DNA from: Pyropia yezoensis
Taxonomy: Eukaryota; Rhodophyta; Bangiophyceae; Bangiales; Bangiaceae
Assembly (NCBI GenBank): GCA_009829735.1
Contig: CM020618.1
Coordinates: 28,434,894 to 28,498,893 of the forward strand
DNA length: 64,000 nt
Reading direction: 5' to 3'
Positions 19,529 through 31,847 of this stretch are shown piece after piece. How positions within the stretch are numbered: position 1 is the stretch's first letter; the number at the start of each line of letters is the position of its first letter. Both the position numbers and the translations under genes were made by a program. The notes under the pieces were generated by a model that was not told the DNA's origin, did not search any database, and was given only the letters and a program-made list of their open reading frames with translations.

Positions 19529-22500
19529 TCACGTTGAGGAAGGGCAGTTAGAGTCGATATCATTCCGGGCGCAGTATGCCCGGACCTTCTCAGCGGGAAG
19601 GTCCTCCATGTATTCCCGCGTATCATCCTTCGCCTTATAGCCGAACCAACGCGCCCTGAACATGAGGCGGTTAGTGTCCTCATCCCACTCGTGGTCGATC
19701 AACTTATCGAACACGTACTCCTGCGGGCTCTGTTTGGCCGCAGGTAGCGAAGGCAGGCGCCACGCTTCCAGCGCCCGCGCCAGAGCTGGGTCGCCTGCAG
19801 GCGGTGGTGCAACTTTGACCACGTCCTGTCCGTTCACTGTGCGGACCCCATCGTCACTTTTGATGGTGAACCGCCGTTCATCAGTACGAAGGACCTGGTA
19901 TTGCCCCTTCGTCTGGAACACCAACTTACCCCCAGTTGGGGTGTGTGAGTGAGCCAGTACCCAGTCACCCTGCTCGGGGACGTGCTTGGCGTTCCGCACC
20001 TTTTTGTCAAAAGTACGCTTGTAGCGCCTTTGTGCTTTGTCCATCTCAGCCCTGACTTCAGGGATGAGGTTTTCAAGCCTAGCAGCGAACTCCGCCTTAC
20101 TCTCAGTGGGAGTAGGTATACTGCCATCGGCCTCGCTAGTTGGGAGCGGCCGTCGTACGGCAATAGACCGCACGCGACGGGGGGTCACAAAAGCGAGGGG
20201 TACTTCCCCGGTAGATGATTGAACCTGCGAATTGTAGGCAGTCGTAAGAATAGAAATGTATTGGTCCCACGTTTTCACGTGCTCACTCACATAGTGGCGC
20301 AGCTGCCGAACAATAGTTTTGTTGAAGCGCTCCACCTGCCCGTTAGTTTGTGGGTGGTAGGGGGTGGCATAGTTTGCCTGAACCCCCCACATATCCAGCA
20401 CACCCTGAAACAGTACGGACGCATATTGCGGTCCATTGTCCGATAGTGTACTGTCCGGGATGCCATACGCGGCAACCCAGTGATCTAGGAAGGCTGACAG
20501 GACCGACATGGCCGTGATCTCGGCCAGAGAGATCACTCGCGTAAGTTTCGTGAAGCGATCGCAGATGACTAAGAGGTACTGGTTGCCCTCCTCGGTCACT
20601 GGCAGGGGCCCAAGGATGTCCATTGCCAACGCGGCAAAGGGATCCTTGGCCGGGAACAGTAACATAGCCGTAGTAGGCCGACGTTCCATCAGACGGTTTT
20701 GCGCACAACTTGTGCAGGCAGCCACCCAACTGTAGATGTCCACCACCATGGACGGCCAGTAGTACCTGGTCCTCAGGGTCTGGTACAGTTTACTAGACCC
20801 CAGGTGGCCACCTGTGGGAGCGTTATGCTCCCTCTCAAAGAAAATTTCCTTGAGGGATGCGTGGACGACAAGTCGCTCGGTCCTCTGAATTACCCCCCTC
20901 CTCAAGAGGAGGCCATCGTCCCCGATGAAGAACCGCGTCTCCGCCACCGTATCTAGCGTGTCCCTCTGCAACTTGCAGAAGGAGTCCTCGGCCTGGGCCT
21001 TCACCACCTCGTCCAGGGACAGGGGCAAGTACTTCTTGTTCCCTGGCGCCTCAGGGTCCAACGCCTGACCCGAGCGCGTGACTACCCCCACGATGAGGAT
21101 GTCATCATCGACTGAGTGAGTGTCCAGCCCCTCGGTACGTACCCGAGAAAGGCCGTCGGCAAGGGCATGTTGCCTGCCAGGTCGGTACTCAATATCAAAG
21201 TTGAAGGGTGCCAGTCGCACCCTCCACCTGTTGAGGCGTGCGTTCGTGCAATCCGTCCTAAATATGAACTGCAACGCGCGGTAGTCACAGCGGATGAGGA
21301 ACTTCTCACCCTCTAGGTAGTGACGAAGTGACGTCACCGCCCACACCACTGCGAGTCCTTCCAACTCGGTGACTCCATAGTTCTTCTCAGACGAGTTCAG
21401 CCCCTTGCTGAAGTATCCTACCGGCAAGTACTCCTTGTCCGGCTGCTGCTGAAGCAACACACAACCAAGTTGGTCGTAGCTGGCATCCACGTCTAAGATG
21501 TAGTGGCCTCCCAACCTGGGAATAGCCAAGATGGGGGGCTTCAGCAGTAGGTCCCGGAGAGTCTCAAAGGATTCCTGCTCCACCCGACTTGGGGGAGGCA
21601 GGTTCTTCGGTAGCGTCGAGCTAGCTAGCTCATTAAGCAGCTTCGCCACCTTGGCGAAGCCCTTGGTGAAACGTCGGTACACGTTACACATCCCGAGGAA
21701 GCTCCTCATCTGGGTCTGTGTCCGGGGGTACTGAGCCTTACGGACGGCCCTCAAGTTCTTCTCGTTGACACTGAGGCGCCCCGGACGGACAACATGTCCC
21801 AAGTATTCCACCTCCTGAGTGAAGAGGTGGCACTTGCTCGCCTTCAGTGACACACTGGCGTCAGCAAGTAGCTTGAACACCTGGCCAAGATGGCCAATGT
21901 GCTCCTCCGGACTTCGGGAGAACACAATGATATCGTCTAGGTACACAAGACAGATCTGCCACCGTACTCCGGCCAGAATCATGTCCATGGCGCGCTGGAA
22001 AGTTGCCGGCGCATTGCACAGTCCGAAAGGTAGTCGTTTGCACTGGTAGGTACCACAGTGACAGGTTAAGATAGTTTTATGCCTGTCTTCCTGGGCAATG
22101 GGAATTTGCCAATACCCCGCGTTACAGTCTAGGGTAGAGAACACGTTTGCCTCCCCCAGTGAGTCCAGACAGTCGTCCATCCTAGGGAGGGGATAACTAT
22201 CCTTCACCGTGCTCTCGTTGAGCTTTCGGTAGTCGATGCAGAACCGTGGGTTCCCATCAACCTTGGGGACAATGACCACCGGACTCGCCCTCTCGGCGTT
22301 GGTGGGCTCAATCACATCGAGGGCATCCATGCGAGCGACTTGCTCCTTGACGAGGGCCCTTGAACGGGGCCCTCCCCTATACGGTTGTTGGCGTATAGGG
22401 GGGGCACCGGGTCTCAACTCGATCCGGTGTTGGGTGGCTCTCATGAGTCCCAATTGACCATCCCACAACCTGCGATATTGGTCCAAGAGGCGTTCAACTT

Positions 22501-22644
22501 GAACCCTCAGCCTGGGTGGAACATTCTCCATGTTCACATGGGGTCGAAGAGAGGCGGCCGGCTTGGCATGGTGCTTCTCCTTTCCGGACTTCGGGTCGCT
22601 ACTCGCGCCCGCGTTGAGGGTGACCGCTACTACGGGTCCCTCAT
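19529..22644 (-). CDS. pol of element D: RT, RNase H, integrase, chromodomain
   Basis: Uninterrupted minus-strand frame (about 1040 codons); the upstream part of the open frame is read-through of the F LTR. RT: CIDYRKLNEST, DCNAGYWQIP, YLDDIIVFS. RNase H: ILDVDASYDQLGCVLL, TELEGLAVV, LIRCDYRAL. Integrase: HHCC region (H..H..CTSC), core AMDILGPLP / LSDNGPQYAS / GQVERFNKT (D, D, E). C-terminal chromodomain: KLIDHEWDEDT ... RARWFGYKAKDDTREY. The usual TWE is TRE here, unlike E (TWE), so the domain may have lost an aromatic-cage Trp. The frame is intact, but the gene as a whole is split by F and carries a nonsense codon in the protease part. Confidence 0.9.
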
Positions 22645-23113
22645 TGTGAGGAACCACCCACACTTGGGCAGCCCTCAACGTACTCGTGATGGTGTCAGCG
22701 ACCCGTGCCAGCCAATAGGGCGACAGGGTGCGGGGAAGAGGATGGAGGTGGTGACGGTTGTGGGTCTGGGGAAGAGGACGGCGCGACGTCGGTGGTGATC
22801 GAGAGGGTTCAAAGGGTGAAGGTCGTCTTTGGTCTGTGTCTGTGGTTGCCCTTCCGGTCTCCCCCGGTGGCGCCGACACTCACGCACTATGTACTCGCGT
22901 CGGGGCACCCGAGGTGCCCCAAAGCATGCGTTTCCCCGTCGCTCCACCGGTAGGCACAAAACGGCCCAAAAACAAAGCATGGCTCTCAGAACAAAGCATG
23001 GGCGCGCGTGCGCACTAAAGGAGTGCAGCCCCAGTTCGCCCCAAACGAAGGGGTCCGGCGTGCGGCGCCTAGGGCGCCGCCCCAGCCGGCTCCAGACGCC
23101 AGTCGGCCCGAAG
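22645..23113 (-). repeat. LTR2, 3' LTR of element F, left piece
   Basis: Matches 45161-45630 almost exactly and stops at cgaag (23109-23113), the target duplication of B. The TATATA is TATGTA here (22888-22893). Confidence 0.95.
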
Positions 23114-23688
23114 TGTAGCATCCCTGGCCCCGACTTGGCGCCGACCCGGGACTGCAACCAGAGGGCACCAGGTGCCAGAACACGCCCGCCGTGTGGCGAT
23201 GGTTGGCGGCCGTGGCCCGTGCCCGGCACTGGGATGCGGTGGACTACGCTATCCACACGCGAGAGAGGGATTTCTGATGTGTTTTTGCATATTTGTGAGG
23301 GACTTGATTTGAGAGAATTTGAGTGTGAGATTAGTGAGTGGGAATAGAATTAGTAGTGATAGTGGCCCCCGACCTGACGAGGTTAGACTCGGGTCGGGGC
23401 CACTCGGGGTTATGGGGGGGGGGCTACCGGGCCAACGTGCCGGGGTTCCCCCAGATGCACGTTAAGAGGGACAGCGAGGCGCCCTCGGCCCGCGCCCTCA
23501 GGGAAAAAGACAACTGCGCGTTTGCTTTCCTCTTCCCCGTGTGCACTACCGTGCGTATCTGTTTGCCCTGCAAGCAGGCACGTGAGGCAACAGGCATACC
23601 ATTCTCGTAGTTCCCCTTTCTGCGTTACCTGTCCCTTTCCCCCGAGGGATATTGACACGTGTCTGAGAGGATCGAGTTTTATACCACA
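23114..23688 (+). repeat. LTR3, 5' LTR of element B
   Basis: 575 bp, TGTAGCATCC to TATACCACA; paired with 38389-38963. Confidence 0.95.
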
Positions 23689-23692
23689 TATT

Positions 23693-23709
23693 TGGTGGAG
23701 CAGCAGGGG
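23693..23709 (+). promoter_or_regulatory. Primer binding site of element B
   Basis: TGGTGGAGCAGCAGGGG, 4 nt after the 5' LTR and identical to the site of element 1. Confidence 0.78.
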
Positions 23710-23897
23710 ATTGGAGTGTTTGAGAAGAGACATTTGGGAGCAGCGGTTGCGTTGTTCCTATTCTGTCTTTTTCTGTGGTTTGGGAATTATTTGCACCCGT
23801 TCACGGGAACCCCATTCCTGGCTCTCCAACCCCTCTCTTGTGGTCTTGCGATCTTTGGACACGCAGGTAACTGGACTGTGGCTGTCAAGAGACCAAC

Positions 23898-25658
23898 ATG
23901 GCTACCCTCCCTGGCACGACGGTGCCCGAAGGGGTAGACCCCGCGTCCCTTGACGCATCCCTGGTCACCGCGGGGGACGGTGCCCAACCCGGCGTTCTCC
24001 CTACGGGTGAAGCAGACCTGGGCGTGACATCCGGTAGTGGATTGGAGTCTACAGGCGGCCAAGTACCGCCTGCTCCCGTTCCTCCGGCTGTTCCTCCTGT
24101 GGGAGCCACCCCGGGGTCAACGGCGTTTGAGTCCGCTCGCAGCAGACGTCTCCCTCCTGTCGGTTCTACTCTTCAACCTCCAGGGATAGCCCCTGGTGTG
24201 TTTACTCCTGGACCCACACATGGCAGCTGGGTGTATACACCTCTTCCTGTGGGCACTAGCAGTGCCAAAGGCACCGCTATGACTGGTTCTACGGGTCTTC
24301 CTGAGACTTCGACTCCTGGGACCGGCCAAGCTTTTCCTCCCCTTGCGTCCTATGGGGCGGGGAGCTCCAAGACCGGTGACCGGAGCAGCCGTAGGCGTCG
24401 GCGTCGTCGCCGCCGCTCTAGCACCAGCGAGACCAGTTCCTCCAGCTCTGAGGAGGGATATGACTGGGATGCATCTCCCGGTCCTACCCGGCGCAGGCTA
24501 GTCGAGTTCGACTTCCCTGCCCACCAAGTGGGAGATGCCACCCTGAACAAGGTCACGTATTGGGGTAACTACCGGCTGGAGAACCAAGACCAAGGTTACA
24601 CCCGGAAGATGGCCAAGAAGATGGCATCCCTGAACCGGCGAATGCAGCCGAGCTTTGGGGGGCATCCTAAGTTTTCCGGGAAGAGACCGGCGCTTATCTT
24701 TGCCTTCCTGCGCCGGTTTGTCAAGGCATGCAATGACAACGATGTGTCCGAGGGCAAGGCTCTCTATCTCCTGGTTAACTTCATGACCGGAGAAGCGGAA
24801 CAGCGGTTTGCACAGGTTCTACCAGACTCTGCCGGGCACATTGTTGGACGTACCGTCGCGAGTTATCCGGAGGCGGTCAACTGGCTCCTGTCCAACTACG
24901 CAGACGCGGACTCCCTGCGTAAGGCAGTCGGTAGGCTGAACCGGGCAACCATGGAGAGACAAGAGACTCCAGAGGCGTTCGCCCGTCGTGTCCGGGAGAT
25001 GAGCGATGCTTGTGGCAACGTTTACCCTGAGGACAGGCTCAAGATGATCTTCTCGGAGGGGCTTCCTGAATATCTTCAAGTGGATGCGGAGAACTACAAC
25101 CAGGAACATCAAGAACATACCTTCCAGCAGTTGATGGCCTATACCCAGGGCAAGCACCGGCAAGCCAAGGCCCTCCAGGCTCCTATGGTATCAACCCCCA
25201 AGCCGTTGTCGCGAGTTCGTCCCGGACCCGACAAGTATAAGGGAGGTGATAACCCTGTACCGGTACTCGCAGTTGGCGAGGCCTCACCCATGGAGTCAAG
25301 GGACAAGTGGGGCGGCTTCGTTTCTAAGGAGCAACCTTCCCTGGTCGCCCCCAAGCAGATCAGGAACCAGCGGTTCCGGTCTTGCTGGCTGTGCCAGAAG
25401 GAGGATCATATGTCCTACCAGTGCCCGACCATTCCCGAGGATCTCCAGGAGAAACTCAAGCGTCAAGGACTGGTGTTTGCAAAGGCGGTCAACTGGGCTG
25501 ACCGGCGGGCACCCTCCAAGATGGACAAGGCACAGGTACATGCCATCCGAGTGGCAACCTTACAGAGCATCACGGAGGCTCTGGCAAGGGAAGCTCCTAC
25601 GGACTTTGACCTGGAGACCGAAACCTCTAAGGACTCCTCGGAGCCGGGAAACGAGTAG
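23898..25658 (+). CDS. gag of element B, copy 1
   Basis: 586 codons from ATG 23898 (CCAACATGG). The N-terminal 150 residues are Pro/Gly/Thr/Ser-rich. An Arg run followed by a Ser/Glu run (about 158-190) precedes the gag core (FAFLRRFVKACNDND, LVNFMTGEAEQRF, FARRVREMSDACGNVYPEDRLKMIF; residues about 265-400). One CCHC knuckle, CWLCQKEDHMSYQCP, lies at about 495-510. The acidic C-terminus ends GNE-TAG. It is intact and in frame throughout. Confidence 0.93.
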   Translation: MATLPGTTVPEGVDPASLDASLVTAGDGAQPGVLPTGEADLGVTSGSGLESTGGQVPPAPVPPAVPPVGATPGSTAFESARSRRLPPVGSTLQPPGIAPGVFTPGPTHGSWVYTPLPVGTSSAKGTAMTGSTGLPETSTPGTGQAFPPLASYGAGSSKTGDRSSRRRRRRRRRSSTSETSSSSSEEGYDWDASPGPTRRRLVEFDFPAHQVGDATLNKVTYWGNYRLENQDQGYTRKMAKKMASLNRRMQPSFGGHPKFSGKRPALIFAFLRRFVKACNDNDVSEGKALYLLVNFMTGEAEQRFAQVLPDSAGHIVGRTVASYPEAVNWLLSNYADADSLRKAVGRLNRATMERQETPEAFARRVREMSDACGNVYPEDRLKMIFSEGLPEYLQVDAENYNQEHQEHTFQQLMAYTQGKHRQAKALQAPMVSTPKPLSRVRPGPDKYKGGDNPVPVLAVGEASPMESRDKWGGFVSKEQPSLVAPKQIRNQRFRSCWLCQKEDHMSYQCPTIPEDLQEKLKRQGLVFAKAVNWADRRAPSKMDKAQVHAIRVATLQSITEALAREAPTDFDLETETSKDSSEPGNE

Positions 25659-28600
25659 GGCAGGCGCTCTCCCCAAGTGTCTTCCCGAATCTCCAACGGC
25701 AGGGTACTTCTACCTGTTCTCCCCTTGCGTGCCGGGAGAAAGGACGGCAGTTACCTGCTCAACCGGTAGCCGCCTGGACACCCTGTTTGTTCAAGGGGAC
25801 CTTGCTCGTCCTGCGTAAGGAAAACCTCAAGATTAATGCTCGTATGCGTGTGGGGGATAGCCTCCCCCAAGCTGTTACGCCGGTGGTCGACACGGGAGCC
25901 GGACCAAGCGTCATCACTGAGAACCTGTTACCTCCGGGCTGGCGTCGACATGCCTGGAGAGCGCCTACCAAGACCCGGATTGTAGACGCATCAGGTCAAA
26001 CCCTACGACCGCTTGGCCGTCTTCCCGTCGCCATCTATGTCAACAATGAACCAATGCTTTTTCCCTTTCTAGTAGTCAAGACCTTATCAGTCCCCCTCAT
26101 CCTAGGCTGGGACTTCCAGAAGCAGCATGTCAAGAGCATCCTACCCGGAGAAGGAAAGGTGCAGTTCAACCATGGGTTTGTGTCACCAGTGCTGGAGCAC
26201 CTGGACACCAAGGTTCGTGTGGCCAAGAACCAGAAGGAACGCATCCCACCCTCTACCTTGACCCTCATCAAACCGGTGCTCCTACCTCCTCGCTCGGAGA
26301 CCAAGGTTCAAGTCACGACCCGGACTGCAGGTCAATGCCTGATCTACGGACGCAAGGAATTTCTGGCGAAACACCGATTATACCTAGCCCACGGACACCA
26401 CAAGAAGGTGGAGAGGCACACCCCGTTCTCGGTGCTGATCGTCAACGTGAGCCGGAAGCCAATAACCCTCGCCAAGGGCACTCGAGTTGGTACAGCAGAG
26501 CCTTACCGGGGGTCCGCCCGCGCTATGAGCAAGGAAGACCTCTTCAACCTGCAACAAGAGCTGGCATCCAACTTGACGGCCCTAGACGTATCTCCGGAAC
26601 AAGAGCAGGCTGGCCGTACTACTCCGAAGCCCGAACAAGCACCGCCCGGGATGCCGAAGGTCAACCAAGAAAACGTCCCTCTCGACTTGAAGGAGGCACT
26701 GGAGAAGCTTCTCCAGGAACATCGGCACCTGTGGTCCGGAGAGCTGGGCAAGATGGACGCCACCCTACACCGGATTCAACTCAAGCCAGATGCCAAACCA
26801 GTGCACATGCACCCATACCGGGCTGGACCTCATCGCCGGGATGAGATTGAGAAGCAGGTTAACAAGATGCTCAAGATGGATGTTATCGAGCCGTCTGATG
26901 GCGAGTGGGCTTTCCCGGTGGTAGTCGTCCCGAAACCTGGCGGTCACTTCCGTTTCTGCGTTGACTACAGACGCCTGAACGAGATGACAGTCAAGGATGT
27001 ATACCCGATACCCCGGATGGATGATTGCCTCGACTTTCTTGGTGATGCCACCCTCTTCTCGACGCTGGATTGTAATGCCGGTTACTGGCAGATCCCTCTG
27101 GCTGACGAGGACAAGGACAAGACTACCTTCACGTGCCACATGGGACTGTTCCGGTGCAAGCGTCTCCCTTTTGGTCTCACTAATGCTCCGGCAACCTTCC
27201 AGAGAGCCATCGACATCATCCTGTCGGGGCTAAGGTGGAGAACATGTTTGGTCTACCTGGACGACATCATTGTTTTCTCCAAGACCCCAGCGGAACACCT
27301 GGAGCACCTTCGAGAGGTCCTGGCCCTCCTGTCCAAGGCTGGAGTTACCCTCAAGGCCGAGAAGTGCCACCTGTTTGAGACTGAGGTGGAGTACCTGGGG
27401 CACGTGCTCAGTCCGGGGGAGCTCCGAGTCAATGAGAAGAACATCAAGGCCCTCCGGCATGCACGGCAACCTAAAACCCAGACGGAACTCAAGAGCTTCC
27501 TGGGTATGTGCAACGTCTACCGCCGGTTCGTACGAGACTACGCTCTGATTGCCCGGCCCTTGACCAAGCTTACTAGCAAGAAGCTTCCAGCACAACTCCC
27601 GGTGTTCGACGAGAAGCAGACAGCAGCCTTCGAAGAGCTCAAGAAGCGCCTGACCACCACTCCAGTACTGGCGTTACCCAAGCGGGAGGGTCAGTTTGTT
27701 CTGGAGACTGACGCCTGTGGCGTCCAGGTGGGGTGCTCACTACTCCAGCAGCAACCTGATGGGCACTTCCTCCCGATAGGCTACTACAGTCGCGTCTTGA
27801 CTCCAGCCGAGAAGAACTATTCCACGACCGAGCGCGAGTGCTTGGCGGTCGTCTGGGCTTGCTTCCTGTTACGTCCATATCTTGAAGGACAAGAGTTCCT
27901 CATCCGGACGGACCACGCCAGTCTAAGGTGGCTGCTATGCATGGACAGCAGTCAAGGAAGGGTCGCCCGGTGGCGCCTACGCCTTTCGGAGTTCAAGTAC
28001 AAGGTGTGCACCAGAGCAGGGAGGGAGCACCACTGCGCCGACACCATGTCCCGGCTGGAGACTCCTGCAGCCGATACCGGTCCTATCCCGGAGGAAATAC
28101 CTTGCTTCATCCTCCCGAATGTCGGACGTGGCTGGCACGCTCCCCTGTACGAGACACCTGACGCTCATCAACCGGTAACCATTCACCGGATGCTGGAGGC
28201 ACAATTGACGGACCCTCAATGCTTGGAGCTTCGCCACCAAATGGACCTGAACCGGAACAGTCGCTTCTCCGAGTCTACAGACGGACTCCTGGTACGGGTG
28301 TCACCCTTCGATGGGGCAACTCAAGTCTACGTACCCCGGAGCCTACGGACTGACATCCTACGCCTGGAGCACTCGTCTCCCCAGGCCGGGCATCCTGGTA
28401 TCAATCGGATGTATGCTTCCATGAGACGACATTATTACTGGGAAACCATGGCCAGTGACGTCCATAAGTGCCTGGAGGCTTGTATTTCTTGTGCAAGGAA
28501 CCGGTTGTCCCAGAGGAAGAAGACTTCTAAGCTACGCCTATTCCCTTCGGCGGAGCCCTTTGCAAGCTTAAGCATGGACATCCTGGGGCCCCTACCTGAG

Positions 28601-29522
28601 ACCTCCAGTGGCAACATATACCTGCTCATCATTTGTGACCGGTTCTCCAAGTTCACTCGAGCAATCCCGTTGAGAACCATCACGGCTCTGGATGTCACGT
28701 CGGCCTTCTGCGAGTACTGGATAGCTGCCTACGGCCCTCCAGACTCCGTCTTAACCGACAACGGTCCCCAGTTTGCATCCCTGTTCTTCCAAGGAGTCTG
28801 TGACCTGATGGGCATCAAGAACTTGTACACCACGACGTACCACCCTCAAACGAACGGCCAGGTGGAACGATTCAACCGGACCCTAGTGGACATGCTACGG
28901 CACTACGTGGAGGAGCACCAAGAAGACTGGGACGAGCTCCTGGCTGTCCTCACTCTAGCCTACAACTCCCGAGTTCACCGGACAACGGGAGTCGCTCCAC
29001 TCGACTTTGTCACCCCGAGGCGGCTGACCAACTTCTCCCTGGAAAGAATACCGGATGGTCTCCAGCCTGCACTGAAGTCAGGTCCCAAGGCAAAGGATGA
29101 GTTCCTGGAACAACTAAAGCTCCTGCTCCCAAGAGTCAAGGAGTCAATTTCAAAGACCCAGGAGCGATACAAGCGGGACTATGACAAGGGTGTCCGGGAA
29201 AAGAACAAGGAACTGGGTGGTGGCGACTGGGTTTTTGTGGACAACCATAGCAAGACCCGGGGGAAGCTGGACTCTAAGACGGATGGACCTTATGAGATTC
29301 TCAATACGGATGGCTGGACCTTCCTTCTAGACGTGGATGGCTCTCCGTACCGGGTGAGCAGCGACCATGTCACCCGAGCTCCACCGCCAAGCCAACGGGA
29401 CTTGACCCGGCGTAAGCGGACTGCGATACCCTGGCTATCCAAGAAGAAGGTCGGGAATTTGTCTACGTCAAGTTTGTCGACCATGCCTGGAGAGATGGAC
29501 GCCTGTACCTGCGAGTACGCTG
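25631..29522 (+). pseudogene. pol of element B, copy 1 (one-base deletion, cut by gap)
   Basis: Same sequence as copy 2 (31820-35935) up to about 29448, where GCTATCCAAG has lost one C relative to GCTATCCCAAG. The chromodomain frame is therefore lost just before the gap at 29523. Protease VVDTGAGPSVI, RT YLDDIIVFS, RNase H ETDACGVQVGCSLL and integrase SMDILGPLP / LTDNGPQFAS / GQVERFNRT are all present. Confidence 0.88.
25646..25652 (+). promoter_or_regulatory. Candidate -1 frameshift site of element B (GGGAAAC)
   Basis: In the gag frame it reads G GGA AAC GAG TAG. The pol frame is -1 and open from 25631, giving a 28-nt overlap with gag. The identical site of copy 2 is 31835-31841. It matches the heptamer at the end of the gag of D. 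Confidence 0.78.
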
Positions 29523-30022
29523 NNNNNNNNNNNNNNNNNNNNNNNNNNNNNNNNNNNNNNNNNNNNNNNNNNNNNNNNNNNNNNNNNNNNNNNNNNNNNN
29601 NNNNNNNNNNNNNNNNNNNNNNNNNNNNNNNNNNNNNNNNNNNNNNNNNNNNNNNNNNNNNNNNNNNNNNNNNNNNNNNNNNNNNNNNNNNNNNNNNNNN
29701 NNNNNNNNNNNNNNNNNNNNNNNNNNNNNNNNNNNNNNNNNNNNNNNNNNNNNNNNNNNNNNNNNNNNNNNNNNNNNNNNNNNNNNNNNNNNNNNNNNNN
29801 NNNNNNNNNNNNNNNNNNNNNNNNNNNNNNNNNNNNNNNNNNNNNNNNNNNNNNNNNNNNNNNNNNNNNNNNNNNNNNNNNNNNNNNNNNNNNNNNNNNN
29901 NNNNNNNNNNNNNNNNNNNNNNNNNNNNNNNNNNNNNNNNNNNNNNNNNNNNNNNNNNNNNNNNNNNNNNNNNNNNNNNNNNNNNNNNNNNNNNNNNNNN
30001 NNNNNNNNNNNNNNNNNNNNNN
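29523..30022. other. Assembly gap (500 N)
   Basis: Exactly 500 N, a conventional placeholder for unknown length. Left of it is the pol end of copy 1; right of it is the leader just before the gag of copy 2. At least an opposite-strand ORF and an LTR would be expected here if the tandem is real. Confidence 0.99.
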
Positions 30023-30087
30023 CTCTCTTGTGGTCTTGCGATCTTTGGACACGCAGGTAACTGGGACTGTGGCTGTCAAGAGACCAA

Positions 30088-31847
30088 ATGGCTACCCTCC
30101 CTGGCACGACGGTGCCCGAAGGGGTAGACCCCGCGTCCCTTGACGCATCCCTGGTCACCGCGGGGGACGGTGCCCAACCCGGCGTTCTCCCTACGGGTGA
30201 AGCAGACCTGGGCGTGACATCCGGTAGTGGACTGGAGTCTACAGGCGGCCAAGTACCGCCTGCTCCCGTTCCTCCGGCTGTTCCTCCTGTGGGAGCCACC
30301 CCGGGGTCAACGGCGTTTGAGTCCGCTCGCAGCAGACGTCTCCCTCCTGTCGGTTCTACTCTTCAACCTCCAGGGATAGCCCCTGGTGTGTTTACTCCTG
30401 GACCCACACATGGCAGCTGGGTGTATACACCTCTTCCTGTGGGCACTAGCAGTGCCAGAGGCACCGCTATGACTGGTTCTACGGGTCTTCCTGAGACTTC
30501 GACTCCTGGGACCGGCCAAGCTTTTCCTCCCCTTGCGTCCTATGGGGCGGGGAGCTCCAAGACCGGTGACCGGAGCAGCCGTAGGCGTCGGCGTCGTCGC
30601 CGCCGCTCTAGCACCAGCGAGACCAGTTCCTCCAGCTCTGAGGAGGGATATGACTGGGATGCATCTCCCGGTCCTACCCGGCGCAGGCTAGTCGAGTTCG
30701 ACTTCCCTGCCCACCAAGTGGGAGATGCCACCCTGAACAAGGTCACGTATTGGGGTAACTACCGGCTGGAGAACCAAGACCAAGGTTACACCCGGAAGAT
30801 GGCCAAGAAGATGGCATCCCTGAACCGGCGAATGCAGCCGAGCTTTGGGGGGCATCCTAAGTTTTCCGGGAAGAGACCGGCGCTTATCTTTGCCTTCCTG
30901 CGCCGGTTGTCAAGGCATGCAATGACAACGATGTGTCCGAGGGCAAGGCTCTCTATCTCCTGGTTAACTTCATGACCGGAGAAGCGGAACAGCGGTTTGC
31001 ACAGGTTCTACCAGACTCTGCCGGGCACATTGTTGGACGTACCGTCGCGAGTTATCCGGAGGCGGTCAACTGGCTCCTGTCCAACTACGCAGACGCGGAC
31101 TCCCTGCGTAAGGCAGTCGGTAGGCTGAACCGGGCAACCATGGAGAGACAAGAGACTCCAGAGGCGTTCGCCCGTCGTGTCCGGGAGATGAGCGATGCTT
31201 GTGGCAACGTTTACCCTGAGGACAGGCTCAAGATGATCTTCTCGGAGGGGCTTCCTGAATATCTTCAAGTGGATGCGGAGAACTACAACCAGGAACATCA
31301 AGAACATACCTTCCAGCAGTTGATGGCCTATACCCAGGGCAAGCACCGGCAAGCCAAGGCCCTCCAGGCTCCTATGGTATCAACCCCCAAGCCGTTGTCG
31401 CGAGTTCGTCCCGGACCCGACAAGTATAAGGGAGGTGATAACCCTGTACCGGTACTCGCAGTTGGCGAGGCCTCACCCATGGAGTCAAGGGACAAGTGGG
31501 GCGGCTTCGTTTCTAAGGAGCAACCTTCCCTGGTCGCCCCCAAGCAGATCAGGAACCAGCGGTTCCGGTCTTGCTGGCTGTGCCAGAAGGAGGATCATAT
31601 GTCCTACCAGTGCCCGACCATTCCCGAGGATCTCCAGGAGAAACTCAAGCGTCAAGGACTGGTGTTTGCAAAGGCGGTCAACTGGGCTGACCGGCGGGCA
31701 CCCTCCAAGATGGACAAGGCACAGGTACATGCCATCCGAGTGGCAACCTTACAGAGCATCACGGAGGCTCTGGCAAGGGAAGCTCCTACGGACTTTGACC
31801 TGGAGACCGAAACCTCTAAGGACTCCTCGGAGCCGGGAAACGAGTAG
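30088..31847 (+). pseudogene. gag of element B, copy 2 (one-base deletion)
   Basis: Nearly identical to copy 1 but CGCCGGTTTGTC has become CGCCGGTTGTC near 30906, shifting the frame. The second half is open from about 30933 to TAG 31847. Other differences seen are isolated substitutions (for example AGTGCCAGAGG for AGTGCCAAAGG). Confidence 0.9.

Noticed and set aside
22645..22879. N-terminal extension of the D pol frame into the F LTR
   Set aside because: This is read-through of the LTR2 sequence. The same peptide is encoded by the other F LTR at 45161-45395, with no pol attached.
29463..30299. Open frames on both strands spanning the first N gap
   Set aside because: They are open only because N codons cannot be stops.
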